Shown here: piece by piece, positions 8,020 through 16,999 of the stretch
Layout: each line of letters begins with the position of its first letter
Position numbering within the stretch: the stretch's first letter is position 1
NCBI RefSeq assembly: GCF_000346755.1
Contig: NZ_ANNV01000031.1
Span: 81,231-145,230 of the forward strand
Source: Pseudomonas sp. CBZ-4
GTDB taxonomy: Bacteria > Pseudomonadota > Gammaproteobacteria > Pseudomonadales > Pseudomonadaceae
DNA length: 64,000 bases
Direction: 5' to 3'
Notes under the pieces: generated by a model
What the model was told of the DNA's origin: nothing
Seen by the model: only the letters and a program-made list of their open reading frames with translations
Databases searched by the model: none
Program-made: the position numbers and the translations under genes

Positions 8020-8871
8020 ATGGCTAAAATTATCGGCATCATCGTCGTCTTCGCAAGCGTGCTCGGCGGGTACGTCCTGTCCCACGGTAAAATTGCCGCG
8101 CTGATCCAGCCTTTCGAGGTGATGATTATCGGTGGTGCGGCGTTGGGCGCGTTCCTGCAAGCGAACCCCGGCTACATGACCATGCACGTGATCAAGAAGT
8201 CGCTGGGCATGTTCGGTTCGCGTTTCACCCACACCTTCTACCTGGAAGTGCTGGGGCTGGTGTACGAAATCCTCAACAAGAGCCGCCGCGAAGGCATGAT
8301 GGCCATCGAGGCCGACATCGAAGACGCCGCGGCGAGCCCGATTTTCGCCAAGTACCCGGCCGTGCTCAAAGATGAGCGCATGACCGCCTACATCTGTGAT
8401 TACCTGCGCATCATGTCTTCCGGCAACATGGCTCCCCATGAGCTGGAAGGCCTGTTCGACATGGAATTGTTCAGCCTCAAGGAAGAGCTGGAACACCCTT
8501 CCCATGCGGTGACCGGCATCGCCGACGGCATGCCCGGCTTTGGTATCGTCGCGGCGGTACTCGGTATCGTGGTGACCATGGCCTCCCTGGGCGAAGGCGA
8601 CCAGGCGGCCATCGGCATGCACGTAGGTGCGGCACTCGTAGGTACCTTCTTCGGTATTCTCGCGGCCTACGGCTTCTTCGGCCCGCTGGCGACCTCCCTG
8701 GCCCACGATGCCAAGGAAGAAATCAACCTGTACGAATCGATCAAGGCCAGCCTGGTCGCGTCCGCTTCCGGCATGCCGCCATCGCTGGCGGTGGAGTTCG
8801 GTCGCAAGGTGCTGTACCCGAAACATCGCCCAAGCTTCGCCGAGCTGGAACAAGCGGTTCGCGGTCGCTAA
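8020..8871 (+). CDS. motA: flagellar stator protein MotA
   Basis: MotA is the proton-channel stator subunit that pushes on the rotor protein FliG. The 283 residues show four membrane helices: about 5-22 (IIGIIVVFASVLGGYVL), 32-50, and the pair near 170-220 (GMPGFGIVAAVLGIVVTMASL and VGAALVGTFFGILAAYGFFGPLA). A large cytoplasmic loop lies between helices 2 and 3. The Pro in GMPGFG is the conserved channel proline. It starts an operon with motB, 3 bases downstream, behind a FliA-type promoter. Confidence 0.96.
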   Translation: MAKIIGIIVVFASVLGGYVLSHGKIAALIQPFEVMIIGGAALGAFLQANPGYMTMHVIKKSLGMFGSRFTHTFYLEVLGLVYEILNKSRREGMMAIEADIEDAAASPIFAKYPAVLKDERMTAYICDYLRIMSSGNMAPHELEGLFDMELFSLKEELEHPSHAVTGIADGMPGFGIVAAVLGIVVTMASLGEGDQAAIGMHVGAALVGTFFGILAAYGFFGPLATSLAHDAKEEINLYESIKASLVASASGMPPSLAVEFGRKVLYPKHRPSFAELEQAVRGR

Positions 8872-8874
8872 GCC

Positions 8875-9891
8875 ATGGAAAACAACCAGCCGATAATCAT
8901 CAAGCGCGTCAAGCGCTTCGCTGCGGGGCACCATGGCGGTGCCTGGAAAATCGCCTTCGCCGACTTTGCCACGGCGATGATGGCGTTCTTCCTGGTGCTG
9001 TGGCTGATGTCCACCGCCACACCGGAACAAAAGATCGCCATCGCCGGTTACTTCAAGGACCCGATTGGCTTCTCGGAAAGCGGCACGCCCTTCGTCATCG
9101 ACCTCGGCGGCTCGCCGCAGTTGGCGCCGGAGCGCACCATCAACCCCGAGATCAAGACCGAGTCGCCGCAGGAAAATATCCCGATCGAGCGCGACACCGT
9201 CGAGTCCATGGCCGAGCAGGTCGAGCAGGAACGCCTGGAGCTGTTGCTGCAAGAGTTGCAGACCAAGGTCGACGAGAACCCTCAGCTACTGAAGTTCAAG
9301 GACCAGATTTCCTTCGAGATCACCCCGGACGGCCTGCGCATCCAGATCACCGACGCCGCCAACCGGCCGATGTTCGATTCCGGCAGTGCGCGCCTGAAGC
9401 CGTACTTTGAAGACATCCTGCTGGCCATGGCCGACACCATCAAGGCGGTGCCGAACAAGATCAGCATCAGCGGCCACACCGACGCCAAGCCGTACTCGGG
9501 CCAGGGCGACTTCGGCAACTGGGAACTCTCGGCCAACCGCGCCAACGCCGCCCGCCGCGCGCTGGTGGCCGGCAGCTACCCGGACCCGCAAGTGGCACGC
9601 GTGGTGGGGTTTGCCTCGTCGCAGTTGTTTGATCACGAAGACCCGTTCAACCCGATCAACCGCCGCATCGATATCGTGGTGCTGACCAAAAAGGCCCAGC
9701 GTGCGATTGAAGGTGACCAGCCCAAGCCAGCGCCGACACCGGGTGCGGGCGCGCCGGGTGAAGTGCCGGCTGATCCGAATGCGATCCCGCCTGGGCAGGA
9801 GCCGCTGCCGGCCCATGAGCTGCGGCAGAAGTTGAACCTGTTTGATGATGGTGGGGTGAAGGATCCTACGGCGCCTAAGGCTGGTTCGTAA
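8875..9891 (+). CDS. motB: flagellar stator protein MotB
   Basis: MotB anchors the stator to peptidoglycan and carries the proton-binding aspartate. The 338 residues hold a short cytoplasmic N-terminus, one membrane helix (about 28-48) with Asp30 in AFADFATAMM as the proton carrier, a linker with a plug-like stretch, and an OmpA-like peptidoglycan-binding domain (about 145-275; KISISGHTDAKPY, NWELSANRANAARR, NRRIDIVVL). The last 60 residues are rich in Pro, Ala and Gly and look disordered. It is preceded by motA and followed by a strong terminator. Confidence 0.96.
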   Translation: MENNQPIIIKRVKRFAAGHHGGAWKIAFADFATAMMAFFLVLWLMSTATPEQKIAIAGYFKDPIGFSESGTPFVIDLGGSPQLAPERTINPEIKTESPQENIPIERDTVESMAEQVEQERLELLLQELQTKVDENPQLLKFKDQISFEITPDGLRIQITDAANRPMFDSGSARLKPYFEDILLAMADTIKAVPNKISISGHTDAKPYSGQGDFGNWELSANRANAARRALVAGSYPDPQVARVVGFASSQLFDHEDPFNPINRRIDIVVLTKKAQRAIEGDQPKPAPTPGAGAPGEVPADPNAIPPGQEPLPAHELRQKLNLFDDGGVKDPTAPKAGS

Positions 9892-9914
9892 GCATCAGTG
9901 GACGCTAACAAATG

Positions 9915-9943
9915 AAAACGCCCCGACTATTCGGGGCGTTTTC
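9915..9943. terminator. bidirectional terminator between motB and the PemK-like gene
   Basis: The perfect stem AAAACGCCCCGA/TCGGGGCGTTTT has a 4-base loop and T-runs on both strands. It separates the convergent motB and PemK-like genes. Confidence 0.92.
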
Positions 9944-9951
9944 ATTTCTGG

Positions 9952-10347
9952 TCAGAGGGGGAGATAGGCTTTGACGCCGCTGATCACACCTTGCATGTCG
10001 TCGATACACAGACGTGGAACGAAATATTCTCGGCCTTTGGTGCGGGTCTTTCTATGGAGTTTGTCGAGGCGCTCGAAGCTGACGGTGTAGATCATGTCGC
10101 ACTTCACCCACAGCTCTTTGTAGCCATCGGACTGAAGTGGATTGGTGCGCAGTAGGTAGTGCCAGTCGTGCTGTATATCCGGGGCCGTAGAGGATATGGG
10201 GACCACTGTGCAGAGTTTACGGTTGTGCGTGGCGGTAGGTGAGATCACCACGACTTTGCGGATCTTCAGCATTTCCGGGGCGACAAACCCTCGTGTGAAG
10301 TCGCAGAGAAGCACATCGCCTTGTTTGGGGTGATAGTAGAGAGCCAA
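9952..10347 (-). CDS. PemK/MazF-like protein (toxin family), no antitoxin seen
   Basis: This protein of about 131 residues fits the PemK/MazF family of endoribonuclease toxins. It has QGDVLLCDF at the N-terminus, the RKVVVISP strand with the conserved Arg, and CTVVPISSTAP with the catalytic Thr/Ser position. I prefer the TTG start at 10347, preceded by GGGGA. The in-frame ATG at 10371 lies in the U-tract of a terminator hairpin on the same strand and so would rarely be transcribed from upstream. No small antitoxin gene lies just upstream on this strand, which is unusual for the family. Local GC is lower (31 of 60 in one hand-counted line). It interrupts the motB-rsgA neighbourhood of other pseudomonads, which points to an insertion. 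It might be a domesticated MazF-fold protein rather than an active toxin. Confidence 0.6.
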   Translation of the reverse strand: MALYYHPKQGDVLLCDFTRGFVAPEMLKIRKVVVISPTATHNRKLCTVVPISSTAPDIQHDWHYLLRTNPLQSDGYKELWVKCDMIYTVSFERLDKLHRKTRTKGREYFVPRLCIDDMQGVISGVKAYLPL

Positions 10348-10360
10348 TCGTGATTTCCCC

Positions 10361-10390
10361 ACAAAAAGCAAAGCCGCCCGAAGGCGGCTT
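10361..10390 (-). terminator. Rho-independent terminator upstream of the PemK-like gene
   Basis: On the minus strand the stem AAGCCGCC/GGCGGCTT closes a UUCG tetraloop and is followed by TGCTTTTTG. The first in-frame ATG of the PemK-like gene lies right after the stem. Confidence 0.75.
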
Positions 10391-10459
10391 CATTCGACAC
10401 GCAGTGGAGCTTGCTTCGCCCCTTCTGCGCCGCTGGATCAACCCCGAAAAGGACCCAGA

Positions 10460-10487
10460 CTCCTGCCAGCTTTCGCTGGTGACGGAG
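10460..10487 (+). promoter_or_regulatory. hairpin covering the ribosome site of a 32-codon frame
   Basis: CTCC...CCAGC-TTTC-GCTGG...GGAG can fold so that CTCC pairs with the GGAG that serves the ATG at 10493. This is a possible translation-control hairpin; nothing else supports it. Confidence 0.3.
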
Positions 10488-10492
10488 CGATT

Positions 10493-10591
10493 ATGGACAT
10501 CAGAAATTCCGAATTCAAGCTGGCATGTAACGGTGAAGCGCCCAGTTGTGATGAATTCTTGATGCCAGCCCCCATTAAATCAATGGAGTAG
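10493..10591 (+). CDS. possible 32-residue small protein
   Basis: An ATG placed 6 bases after ACGGAG opens 32 codons starting MDIRNSEFKLACNG and ending with TAG. I do not recognise it. It lies in the low-GC gap between the PemK-like gene and rsgA, divergent from the former. It has two Cys residues and no membrane segment. It may be a real small gene, a remnant, or chance. Confidence 0.25.
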   Translation: MDIRNSEFKLACNGEAPSCDEFLMPAPIKSME

Positions 10592-10633
10592 CGCGCCCCG
10601 CAGCTTGATTTATATGTATCAAGACTTGGCCGC

Positions 10634-11665
10634 TCAGTAACTGCTCTCCGGCAAGCTCGCAATAATCGACCGATAGCTATTCATCCGCTGCTGCTGCACA
10701 CGCCCATCTTCCAGGGCCTTGAGCAACGCACAACCCGGCTCGCGGTCGTGCTTGCAGTCGCGGAAGCGGCAGGTGCCGATCAGGTCGTTGAACTCGATAA
10801 AGCCCGCTTCCACATCGCTGCGGCTGACGTGGCCGAGGCCGAATTCGCGGATGCCGGGAGAGTCGATCAGCTCGCCGCCGCCCGGGAAGTGGAACAGCCG
10901 CGCCGTGGTGGTGGTGTGGGTGCCCTGGCCGGACAGTTCCGACAGCGGGCCCACACGGGTGTCGACTTCCGGCAGCAGGCTGTTGACCAGCGAGGATTTA
11001 CCCACGCCGGACTGGCCGACAAACACGCTGATGCGCCCGTCCAACTGCTGTTGCAGTTGTTCCATGCCGTTACCGTGATGGGCCGAAACCTCCAGCACCG
11101 GGTAACCCAGGGTGCGGTAGACCGCCAGCAGCGCGTTCAGCGCCGGGGCGTTCTGCTCGTCGATCAGGTCGAATTTGTTCAGCAGCAACAGCGGGCGGAT
11201 GCCGGCGTGCTCGGCCGCTACCAGGTAGCGGTCGATCAGGTTGGCATGGGGCTCGGGCAGTGGCGCGAACACGATCACGATCATGTCGACGTTGGCTGCC
11301 ACTGGCTTGAGCTGGCCACGGCTGTCGGGGCGACGCAGTTCGGTGGTGCGCGGCAGCTGGGCGACGATCACGCCGATGCCCTGGTTGCCGGCACGCCAGA
11401 CCACCTTGTCGCCGGTGACCAGCGCCGGCAGGTTGGCGCGCAAGTGGCAACGGAACACTTGGCCCGCGAGTTCGCCTTCCAGCGCCTCGACTTCGACCTG
11501 CACACCAAAGTGCGCGATCACCAGGCCCGTTTGCTCGGGGCCCAGGTCGCCGCCCTCAAGCGCTTCCACGGCGGAGGATTCACGTTTGGCGGCGCGAGCG
11601 GCGCGTTCACCTTGAATCTTTTCGATGCGCCAGTTTTGGCGACGATTGAGCTGGCGTTTGGCCAT
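10634..11665 (-). CDS. rsgA: ribosome small-subunit biogenesis GTPase RsgA
   Basis: RsgA checks late 30S maturation using GTP. The 343 residues show an OB-fold (about 60-120), then the circularly permuted GTPase order G4-G1-G3: [20 protein letters not shown], and [11 protein letters not shown]. The C-terminal zinc site reads [14 protein letters not shown]. The ATG at 11665 begins [13 protein letters not shown], the usual pseudomonad start. The gene is divergent from orn, as in P. aeruginosa. Confidence 0.95.
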   Translation of the reverse strand: MAKRQLNRRQNWRIEKIQGERAARAAKRESSAVEALEGGDLGPEQTGLVIAHFGVQVEVEALEGELAGQVFRCHLRANLPALVTGDKVVWRAGNQGIGVIVAQLPRTTELRRPDSRGQLKPVAANVDMIVIVFAPLPEPHANLIDRYLVAAEHAGIRPLLLLNKFDLIDEQNAPALNALLAVYRTLGYPVLEVSAHHGNGMEQLQQQLDGRISVFVGQSGVGKSSLVNSLLPEVDTRVGPLSELSGQGTHTTTTARLFHFPGGGELIDSPGIREFGLGHVSRSDVEAGFIEFNDLIGTCRFRDCKHDREPGCALLKALEDGRVQQQRMNSYRSIIASLPESSY

Positions 11666-11774
11666 TGGTGTTCCGTGTCGATAATGCAAAGGAATAGGTA
11701 AAACGGTCGCGAGTCTAGCATGCCGCTGCCTGCTAAACTGCGCAGCTACGCCAAGGTGCCAAGAGAATCAAGCC

Positions 11775-12317
11775 ATGCAAAACCCACAGAACCTGATTTG
11801 GATCGATCTGGAAATGACCGGTCTGAACCCCGACACCGACGTCATCATCGAGATGGCGACCATTGTCACCGACAGCAACCTCAACACCTTGGCCGAAGGT
11901 CCGGTGATCGCCATTCACCACAGCGACGCCGTGCTCGCCACCATGGACGAGTGGAACACCCGCACCCACGGCAACTCCGGCCTGACCCAGCGCGTGCGCG
12001 ACAGCCGTATCAGCATGGCCGAAGCCGAAGCCGAGACCATCGCTTTCCTGGAAAAATGGGTGCCGAAGGGCAAGTCGCCGATCTGCGGCAACAGCATCTG
12101 CCAGGATCGTCGCTTCCTTTATACCCATATGAAGGGGCTGGAAAGCTACTTCCACTACCGCAACCTGGATGTGTCCACCTTGAAAGAGCTGGCCGCGCGT
12201 TGGGCGCCGGAAGTCAAAGACAGCTTCCATAAAGGCAGCACGCACCTGGCGCTGGATGATATTCGCGAGTCGATCGCCGAGTTGCAGCATTACCGCAAGC
12301 ATTTCATCAAGGCTTGA
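11775..12317 (+). CDS. orn: oligoribonuclease
   Basis: Orn degrades 2-5 nucleotide RNA fragments, including pGpG, the product of cyclic-di-GMP breakdown, so it is essential in many pseudomonads. The 180 residues carry the DEDDh exonuclease motifs: DLEMTG (Asp11, Glu13), the central [12 protein letters not shown], and [11 protein letters not shown] at the end. Length equals that of E. coli Orn. A REP pair follows it. Confidence 0.96.
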   Translation: MQNPQNLIWIDLEMTGLNPDTDVIIEMATIVTDSNLNTLAEGPVIAIHHSDAVLATMDEWNTRTHGNSGLTQRVRDSRISMAEAEAETIAFLEKWVPKGKSPICGNSICQDRRFLYTHMKGLESYFHYRNLDVSTLKELAARWAPEVKDSFHKGSTHLALDDIRESIAELQHYRKHFIKA

Positions 12318-12336
12318 TTTGTCGGCGCCTGAACCG

Positions 12337-12418
12337 GCGCTATCGCAGGCAAGCCAGCTCCCACAGTTGACGGCATTCGCAAATCAAAATGTGGGAGCTG
12401 GCTTGCCTGCGATAGGGG
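12337..12418. repeat. REP pair, inverted
   Basis: Two inverted copies of the GCTGGCTTGCCTGC-type REP occupy most of the orn to TRIC-like gene gap. Confidence 0.92.
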
Positions 12419-12501
12419 CGACGCGGTCTTTCGCCAGGCGCCCCCTTTTGGTGCCATCACCAAATGATTAGACTGCGCGCTTCTTTGCAAGGATCGCCAC
12501 C

Positions 12502-13116
12502 ATGCTGCTCATGCTCTACCTCATCGCCATCACCGCCGAAGCCATGACTGGCGCCCTGTCCGCCGGGCGGCGCGGCATGGACTGGTTTGGCGTGGTGCTG
12601 ATCGCCTGCGTGACGGCGCTGGGTGGCGGTTCGGTGCGTGACGTGCTGCTGGGGCACTACCCGCTGACCTGGGTCAAACACCCGGAATACCTGGTGTTGA
12701 CCTCGGTCGCGGCGCTGCTGACGATCTTCATAGCGCCGCTGATGCGCCGTCTGCGCTCGCTGTTTTTGGCGCTGGACGCCGTGGGCCTGGTGGCGTTCAC
12801 CCTGATCGGCTGCATGACCGCCCTGGAAATGGGCCACGGCATGCTGGTGGCCTCGGTCAGCGGCGTGATCACCGGCGTGTTCGGCGGCATCCTGCGGGAT
12901 ATCTTCTGCAACGACATCCCGCTGATCTTTCGCCGCGAGCTGTACGCCAGCGTGTCGTTCCTCGCCGCCTGGTTCTACCTGCTGTGCCTCTACCTTGAGC
13001 TGCCCAGCGAACAATCGATTCTGCTGACCCTGTTCAGCGGTTTTCTCTTACGCCTGTTGGCGATCCGCTTTCACTGGGAAATGCCCAAGTTCGTCTATAA
13101 CGACGACGTGCACTAA
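12502..13116 (+). CDS. TRIC-family (UPF0126/YicG-like) cation channel protein
   Basis: This 204-residue inner-membrane protein has about seven helices in two repeats. Each repeat carries the family's glycine signature followed by an Arg-Asp pair: ALGGGSVRDVLLG and GVFGGILRDIFC. Such proteins are prokaryotic relatives of trimeric intracellular cation channels, and their bacterial role is not well known. The stop overlaps the stop of the convergent queG by four bases. Confidence 0.85.
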   Translation: MLLMLYLIAITAEAMTGALSAGRRGMDWFGVVLIACVTALGGGSVRDVLLGHYPLTWVKHPEYLVLTSVAALLTIFIAPLMRRLRSLFLALDAVGLVAFTLIGCMTALEMGHGMLVASVSGVITGVFGGILRDIFCNDIPLIFRRELYASVSFLAAWFYLLCLYLELPSEQSILLTLFSGFLLRLLAIRFHWEMPKFVYNDDVH

Positions 13117-14180
13117 GCGCGCGTGGCGTGCTGGTTCAGCGCCCATTCCACGTGTTCGCGCACCAGCTCCGACGGATACTCCCGCCGCGCCTTCAAGGCT
13201 TCCAGCACCGGAATGCTTGACGGCGCATTGCCCAGGCCCACCGCCAGGTTGCGCAACCAGCGCTCATAACCGGCGCGGCGTAGGGGCGAACCTTCGGTGC
13301 TGCTGAGGAATTTATCCTCGTCCCACATAAACAGCTCGGCCAGTTCGGCGTTATCCAGGTTGTGGCGTGGCTTGAAGTCGCTTTCGCCTGTGGCGCGGGC
13401 GAAACGATTCCACGGGCAGACGATCTGACAGTCATCACAGCCGAACACGCGGTTGCCGATCAGTGGGCGCAGATCTTCCGGGATCGCGCTCTTGAGTTCG
13501 ATGGTCAGGTAGGAAATGCAGCGCCGCGCGTCCAGCACATACGGGCCGACGAAGGCGTTGGTGGGGCAGATGTCCAGGCACGCGGTGCAGCGCCCGCAAT
13601 GTTCGGTGCTGTGGGGCGCGTCCACCGGCAAGGGCAAATCGACAAACAACTCGCTGAGGAAGAAATAACTGCCGGCCTTGCGGTTGAGTACCAAGGTGTT
13701 CTTGCCGATCCAGCCCAGGCCGGCTTGTTCGGCGATGGCTTTTTCCAGCACCGGCGCGCTGTCGACAAAGGCGCGAAAGCCGAACGGGCCGATTTGCGCC
13801 TGGATGCGATCGGCCAGTTGCTGCACGCGCTTGCGGATCAGCTTGTGGTAGTCGCGGCCGAGGGCGTAGCGGGAGATGTAGGCTTTTTCCGGTTTGGCCA
13901 GCAATTGCGCCATTTGCGTGTCGCCGGGCAAGTAGTCCATGCGCAGTGAGACCACGCGCAACGTGCCGGGCACCAGTTCGTCCGGGTGGGAGCGCTTGCT
14001 GCCGTGGGCGCCCATGTAGTCCATCTCGCCGTGGTAGCCGGCATCGAGCCAGCGTTGCAGGTGCTGCTCATGCTCGGCCAGGTCCAGGCCGCTGATGCCG
14101 ACTTGTTGAAAGCCCAGTTCGCGGCCCCAGTCTTTGATCGATTGGGCGAGGGCGGGCAGATCGGAGGTAATAGCAGGCAT
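13113..14180 (-). CDS. queG: epoxyqueuosine reductase QueG
   Basis: QueG reduces epoxyqueuosine to queuosine in tRNA, using cobalamin and two 4Fe-4S clusters. The 355 residues include the ferredoxin-like cysteine runs CGRCTACLDICP and CDDCQIVCPW, and HEAT-like helices at the C-terminus. The ATG at 14180 begins MPAITSDLPAL and is preferred to an upstream start that would overlap nnrD. It is divergent from nnrD, in the order known from P. aeruginosa. Confidence 0.94.
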   Translation of the reverse strand: MPAITSDLPALAQSIKDWGRELGFQQVGISGLDLAEHEQHLQRWLDAGYHGEMDYMGAHGSKRSHPDELVPGTLRVVSLRMDYLPGDTQMAQLLAKPEKAYISRYALGRDYHKLIRKRVQQLADRIQAQIGPFGFRAFVDSAPVLEKAIAEQAGLGWIGKNTLVLNRKAGSYFFLSELFVDLPLPVDAPHSTEHCGRCTACLDICPTNAFVGPYVLDARRCISYLTIELKSAIPEDLRPLIGNRVFGCDDCQIVCPWNRFARATGESDFKPRHNLDNAELAELFMWDEDKFLSSTEGSPLRRAGYERWLRNLAVGLGNAPSSIPVLEALKARREYPSELVREHVEWALNQHATRA

Positions 14181-14243
14181 GAGACACGGGAAACCACAGG
14201 TTAGATGCGTATAATTCTGCCAGACATCGGAGCTTGAAGACGC

Positions 14244-15104
14244 ATGCCGCAGACAAAACACCCAATTACCGACGTTCAGTCCCTGTTGCCCGGCGATTTG
14301 CCGCAACTGGCTGCGCGTTCCCCGGATGCCCATAAAGGCCGGTTCGGCCACCTGCTGGTGATCGGCGGTGACCGTGGCCTGGGCGGCGCAGCGCTGCTGA
14401 GCGCCGAAAGCGCCTTGCGCAGCGGCGCCGGCCTGGTCTCCCTAGCGACACGCCCTGAGCACGTGCCGGCCGCGCTGGCGCGCTTGCCGGAAGTCATGAC
14501 CGTGGGCGTGAGTTCGGCCAACCAACTGATGGGCTTGCTGGAAAACATCTCGGTCATCGTCATTGGTCCTGGCCTGGGCAATGCGGCTTGGGGCAAAAGC
14601 CTGTTGTCGGTCGCTGCCAACGCGCGCCAGCCACAAGTCTGGGACGCCGACGCCCTGAACCAGTTGGCCTCGGGCGGCGTCAGCCTCCCGGCGAACTCGG
14701 TGATTACCCCGCATCCGGGCGAAGCCGCGCGCTTGTTGGGCCTTTCGACAGCCGAGGTTCAGGCCGACCGACTTAAGGTAGCGCGCGCGTTGAGCCAGAA
14801 ATTCAATGCAGTGGCTATTCTCAAGGGGGCTGGCAGTTTGATTGCCTGCCCGGACGGGCGTATTGCGCGCTGTGACCAAGGCCATCCGGCGATGGCCACG
14901 GCCGGGCTGGGTGATGTGCTGGCCGGTCTGGTCGGGGCGTTGCTGGCCCAGGGCATGCCTGCCTATGAGGCAAGCTGCCTGGCCGTGTGGTTGCACGCCA
15001 CGGCGGGCGATCGCCAGGGCAGCTTTGGTCGCGGGCTGGCGGCCAGCGACCTGATACCCGCCATTCGTCAATTGCTGGAGGAGCAGTCACCGTGTCTGAA
15101 GTAG
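14244..15104 (+). CDS. nnrD: ADP/ATP-dependent NAD(P)H-hydrate dehydratase
   Basis: This enzyme repairs hydrated NADH and NADPH. Only the C-terminal (YjeF-C/CARKD) domain is present in 286 residues: GRFGHLLVIGGDRGLGGAAL, VIGPGLGN, WDADALNQLA, VITPHPGEAARLLG, KGAGSLIACPDG and GLGDVLAGLVGALLAQG. The epimerase half (NnrE), fused to it in E. coli, is missing here, as in P. aeruginosa PA4949. It overlaps tsaE by 13 bases. Confidence 0.92.
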   Translation: MPQTKHPITDVQSLLPGDLPQLAARSPDAHKGRFGHLLVIGGDRGLGGAALLSAESALRSGAGLVSLATRPEHVPAALARLPEVMTVGVSSANQLMGLLENISVIVIGPGLGNAAWGKSLLSVAANARQPQVWDADALNQLASGGVSLPANSVITPHPGEAARLLGLSTAEVQADRLKVARALSQKFNAVAILKGAGSLIACPDGRIARCDQGHPAMATAGLGDVLAGLVGALLAQGMPAYEASCLAVWLHATAGDRQGSFGRGLAASDLIPAIRQLLEEQSPCLK

Positions 15105-15562
15105 TTCTTTTCCTCGCCGATGAAGACGCGATGGTTGCGTTCGGTCAGCGTATCGCCCAGGTGACGGCCGGCGCGGGGCTGATCTTTCTCGAAGGCGACC
15201 TGGGGGCGGGCAAGACCACCTTGTCCCGGGGGATTATTCGCGGGTTGGGCCATACGGGCGCGGTAAAAAGCCCGACGTTCACCCTTGTAGAGCCCTACGA
15301 GATTGGTGCGATCCGCGCCTTTCACTTCGACCTCTACCGCCTGGTGGACCCCGAAGAGCTGGAGTACATGGGCATCCGCGACTATTTCGATGAGGATGCG
15401 TTGTGCCTGATCGAGTGGCCAGATAAAGGCACAGGCTTTTTGCCAAAGCCGGACCTGACCATTACCATTACGCCGCATGACACAGGACGTCAGCTGAAGT
15501 TGTTGTCCCAGAGCGCGCGCGGCCAGTCGTGGTGCGCCGCTTTGGCATTGGAATTCAAATAA
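15092..15562 (+). CDS. tsaE: tRNA threonylcarbamoyladenosine ATPase TsaE
   Basis: TsaE works with TsaB and TsaD to make t6A37 in tRNAs. The 156 residues contain the Walker A loop GDLGAGKTT and the family strands VKSPTFTLVEPYE, FHFDLYRL and CLIEWPDKG. The GTG start at 15092 is set by the GGAGGAG eleven bases upstream and lies within the end of nnrD, indicating translational coupling. amiB follows with no terminator between them. Confidence 0.94.
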   Translation: MSEVVLFLADEDAMVAFGQRIAQVTAGAGLIFLEGDLGAGKTTLSRGIIRGLGHTGAVKSPTFTLVEPYEIGAIRAFHFDLYRLVDPEELEYMGIRDYFDEDALCLIEWPDKGTGFLPKPDLTITITPHDTGRQLKLLSQSARGQSWCAALALEFK

Positions 15563-15577
15563 TTGGTGGGGTTAGGT

Positions 15578-16999
15578 ATGCGCTTTCGCGCGTTGGTTGC
15601 TGTCGTAGGGGTGTTGCTTGCGGCAATGACTGTCAATGCTCTGGCTGCTTCACAGGTAAAAAGTGTGCGCCTGTGGCGAGCGCCGGATAACACGCGACTG
15701 GTGTTCGACCTGTCTGGCCCGGTCCAGCACAGCGTCTTTACCCTGACGGCGCCCGATCGCCTGGTGATCGACATCAACGGTGCGACCCTGGCCGCGCCGC
15801 TGAAAGTCTCCACCGCCAACACCCCGATCACCGCCATGCGTTCGGCCCAGCGTACGCCGACCGATCTGCGGGTGGTCATCGACCTGAAAAAGACCGTCAC
15901 CCCGAAAAGCTTTGTGCTGGCGCCGAACGCCCAGTACGGCAACCGCCTGGTGGTCGATCTGTTCGACAACGCGGCCGACGCCAACCCGCCGCCAGCGCCA
16001 CCGCCAAGTGTCGCGACGGTGCCTGCGGTGCCGGTCAACCCGACACAGCCGCAGGTCAAGTTGCCGCCGCTGCCACCGGCCCCGGCGGGCAAGCGCGACA
16101 TTATCGTGGTGATCGACGCCGGCCATGGCGGCGAAGACCCGGGCGCCTCGGGCTCGCGCGGCCAGCATGAAAAAGACGTGGTGCTGGCCATCGCCCGCGA
16201 ACTGCAGCGCCAGGTCAACGGCATGAAGGGCTACCGCGCCGAGCTGACCCGCACCGGCGACTACTTCATCCCGCTGCGCGGGCGTACCGAGATCGCCCGC
16301 AAGAAGGGCGCCGACCTGTTCGTCTCCATCCACGCCGACGCCGCACCGTCCACCGCCGCGTTTGGCGCTTCGGTGTTTGCCCTGTCGGACCGTGGCGCCA
16401 CGTCGGAGACCGCCCGTTGGCTGGCCGACAGCGAAAACCGTTCCGACCTGATCGGCGGGGCCGGCAACGTGTCCCTCGATGACAAGGACAAAATGCTCGC
16501 CGGCGTGCTGCTCGACCTGTCGATGACCGCCTCGCTGACTTCCAGCCTGAACGTCGGCCAGAAAGTCCTGAGCAACATCGGTCGGGTCACCTCGCTGCAC
16601 AAACAGCGCGTGGAGCAGGCCGGGTTCATGGTGTTGAAGTCGCCGGACATCCCGTCGATCCTGGTGGAAACCGGCTTTATCTCCAACGCCAACGAAGCCT
16701 CGAAGCTGGCCAGCGCCAGTCATCAGCAGGCCTTGGCGCGTTCGATCAGCGCGGGTATCCGCCAGTTCTTCCAGCAGAACCCGCCGCCGGGCACGTACAT
16801 CGCCTGGCTGCGCGACTCCGGCAAGATCGCCCAGGGCCCGCGTGACCATCGCGTGCAGCCGGGCGACACCCTGGCCATGCTGGCCGTGCGCTTCCAGGTG
16901 TCGGCCGCGACGTTGCGCAGCGCCAACAGCCTGAAGACCGATGAGTTGAAAGTCGGCCAGGTGTTGACCATCCCCGGCACCGAATTGGCAGCACAGTAA
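15578..16999 (+). CDS. amiB: N-acetylmuramoyl-L-alanine amidase AmiB
   Basis: This periplasmic amidase splits septal peptidoglycan during daughter-cell separation. The 473 residues hold a signal peptide (about 1-24, ALAASQV), an AMIN targeting domain (about 25-130), a Pro-rich linker, an Amidase_3 zinc catalytic domain (about 172-395; [14 protein letters not shown], with His and Glu ligands, FVSIHADAA, and [10 protein letters not shown]) and a C-terminal LysM domain (about 425-470; [14 protein letters not shown]). The ATG at 15578 is preferred to an upstream TTG because it begins the signal peptide. The stop TAA shares its last A with the mutL ATG. Confidence 0.95.
   Translation: MRFRALVAVVGVLLAAMTVNALAASQVKSVRLWRAPDNTRLVFDLSGPVQHSVFTLTAPDRLVIDINGATLAAPLKVSTANTPITAMRSAQRTPTDLRVVIDLKKTVTPKSFVLAPNAQYGNRLVVDLFDNAADANPPPAPPPSVATVPAVPVNPTQPQVKLPPLPPAPAGKRDIIVVIDAGHGGEDPGASGSRGQHEKDVVLAIARELQRQVNGMKGYRAELTRTGDYFIPLRGRTEIARKKGADLFVSIHADAAPSTAAFGASVFALSDRGATSETARWLADSENRSDLIGGAGNVSLDDKDKMLAGVLLDLSMTASLTSSLNVGQKVLSNIGRVTSLHKQRVEQAGFMVLKSPDIPSILVETGFISNANEASKLASASHQQALARSISAGIRQFFQQNPPPGTYIAWLRDSGKIAQGPRDHRVQPGDTLAMLAVRFQVSAATLRSANSLKTDELKVGQVLTIPGTELAAQ

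Noticed and set aside
10217..10441. A 74-codon minus-strand frame as the PemK antitoxin
   Set aside because: It runs through the terminator and into the PemK-like gene in another frame, and shows no antitoxin features.
12361..12471. Short frames starting MGAGLPAI in many gaps
   Set aside because: They are translations of the REP core and recur wherever the REP occurs.
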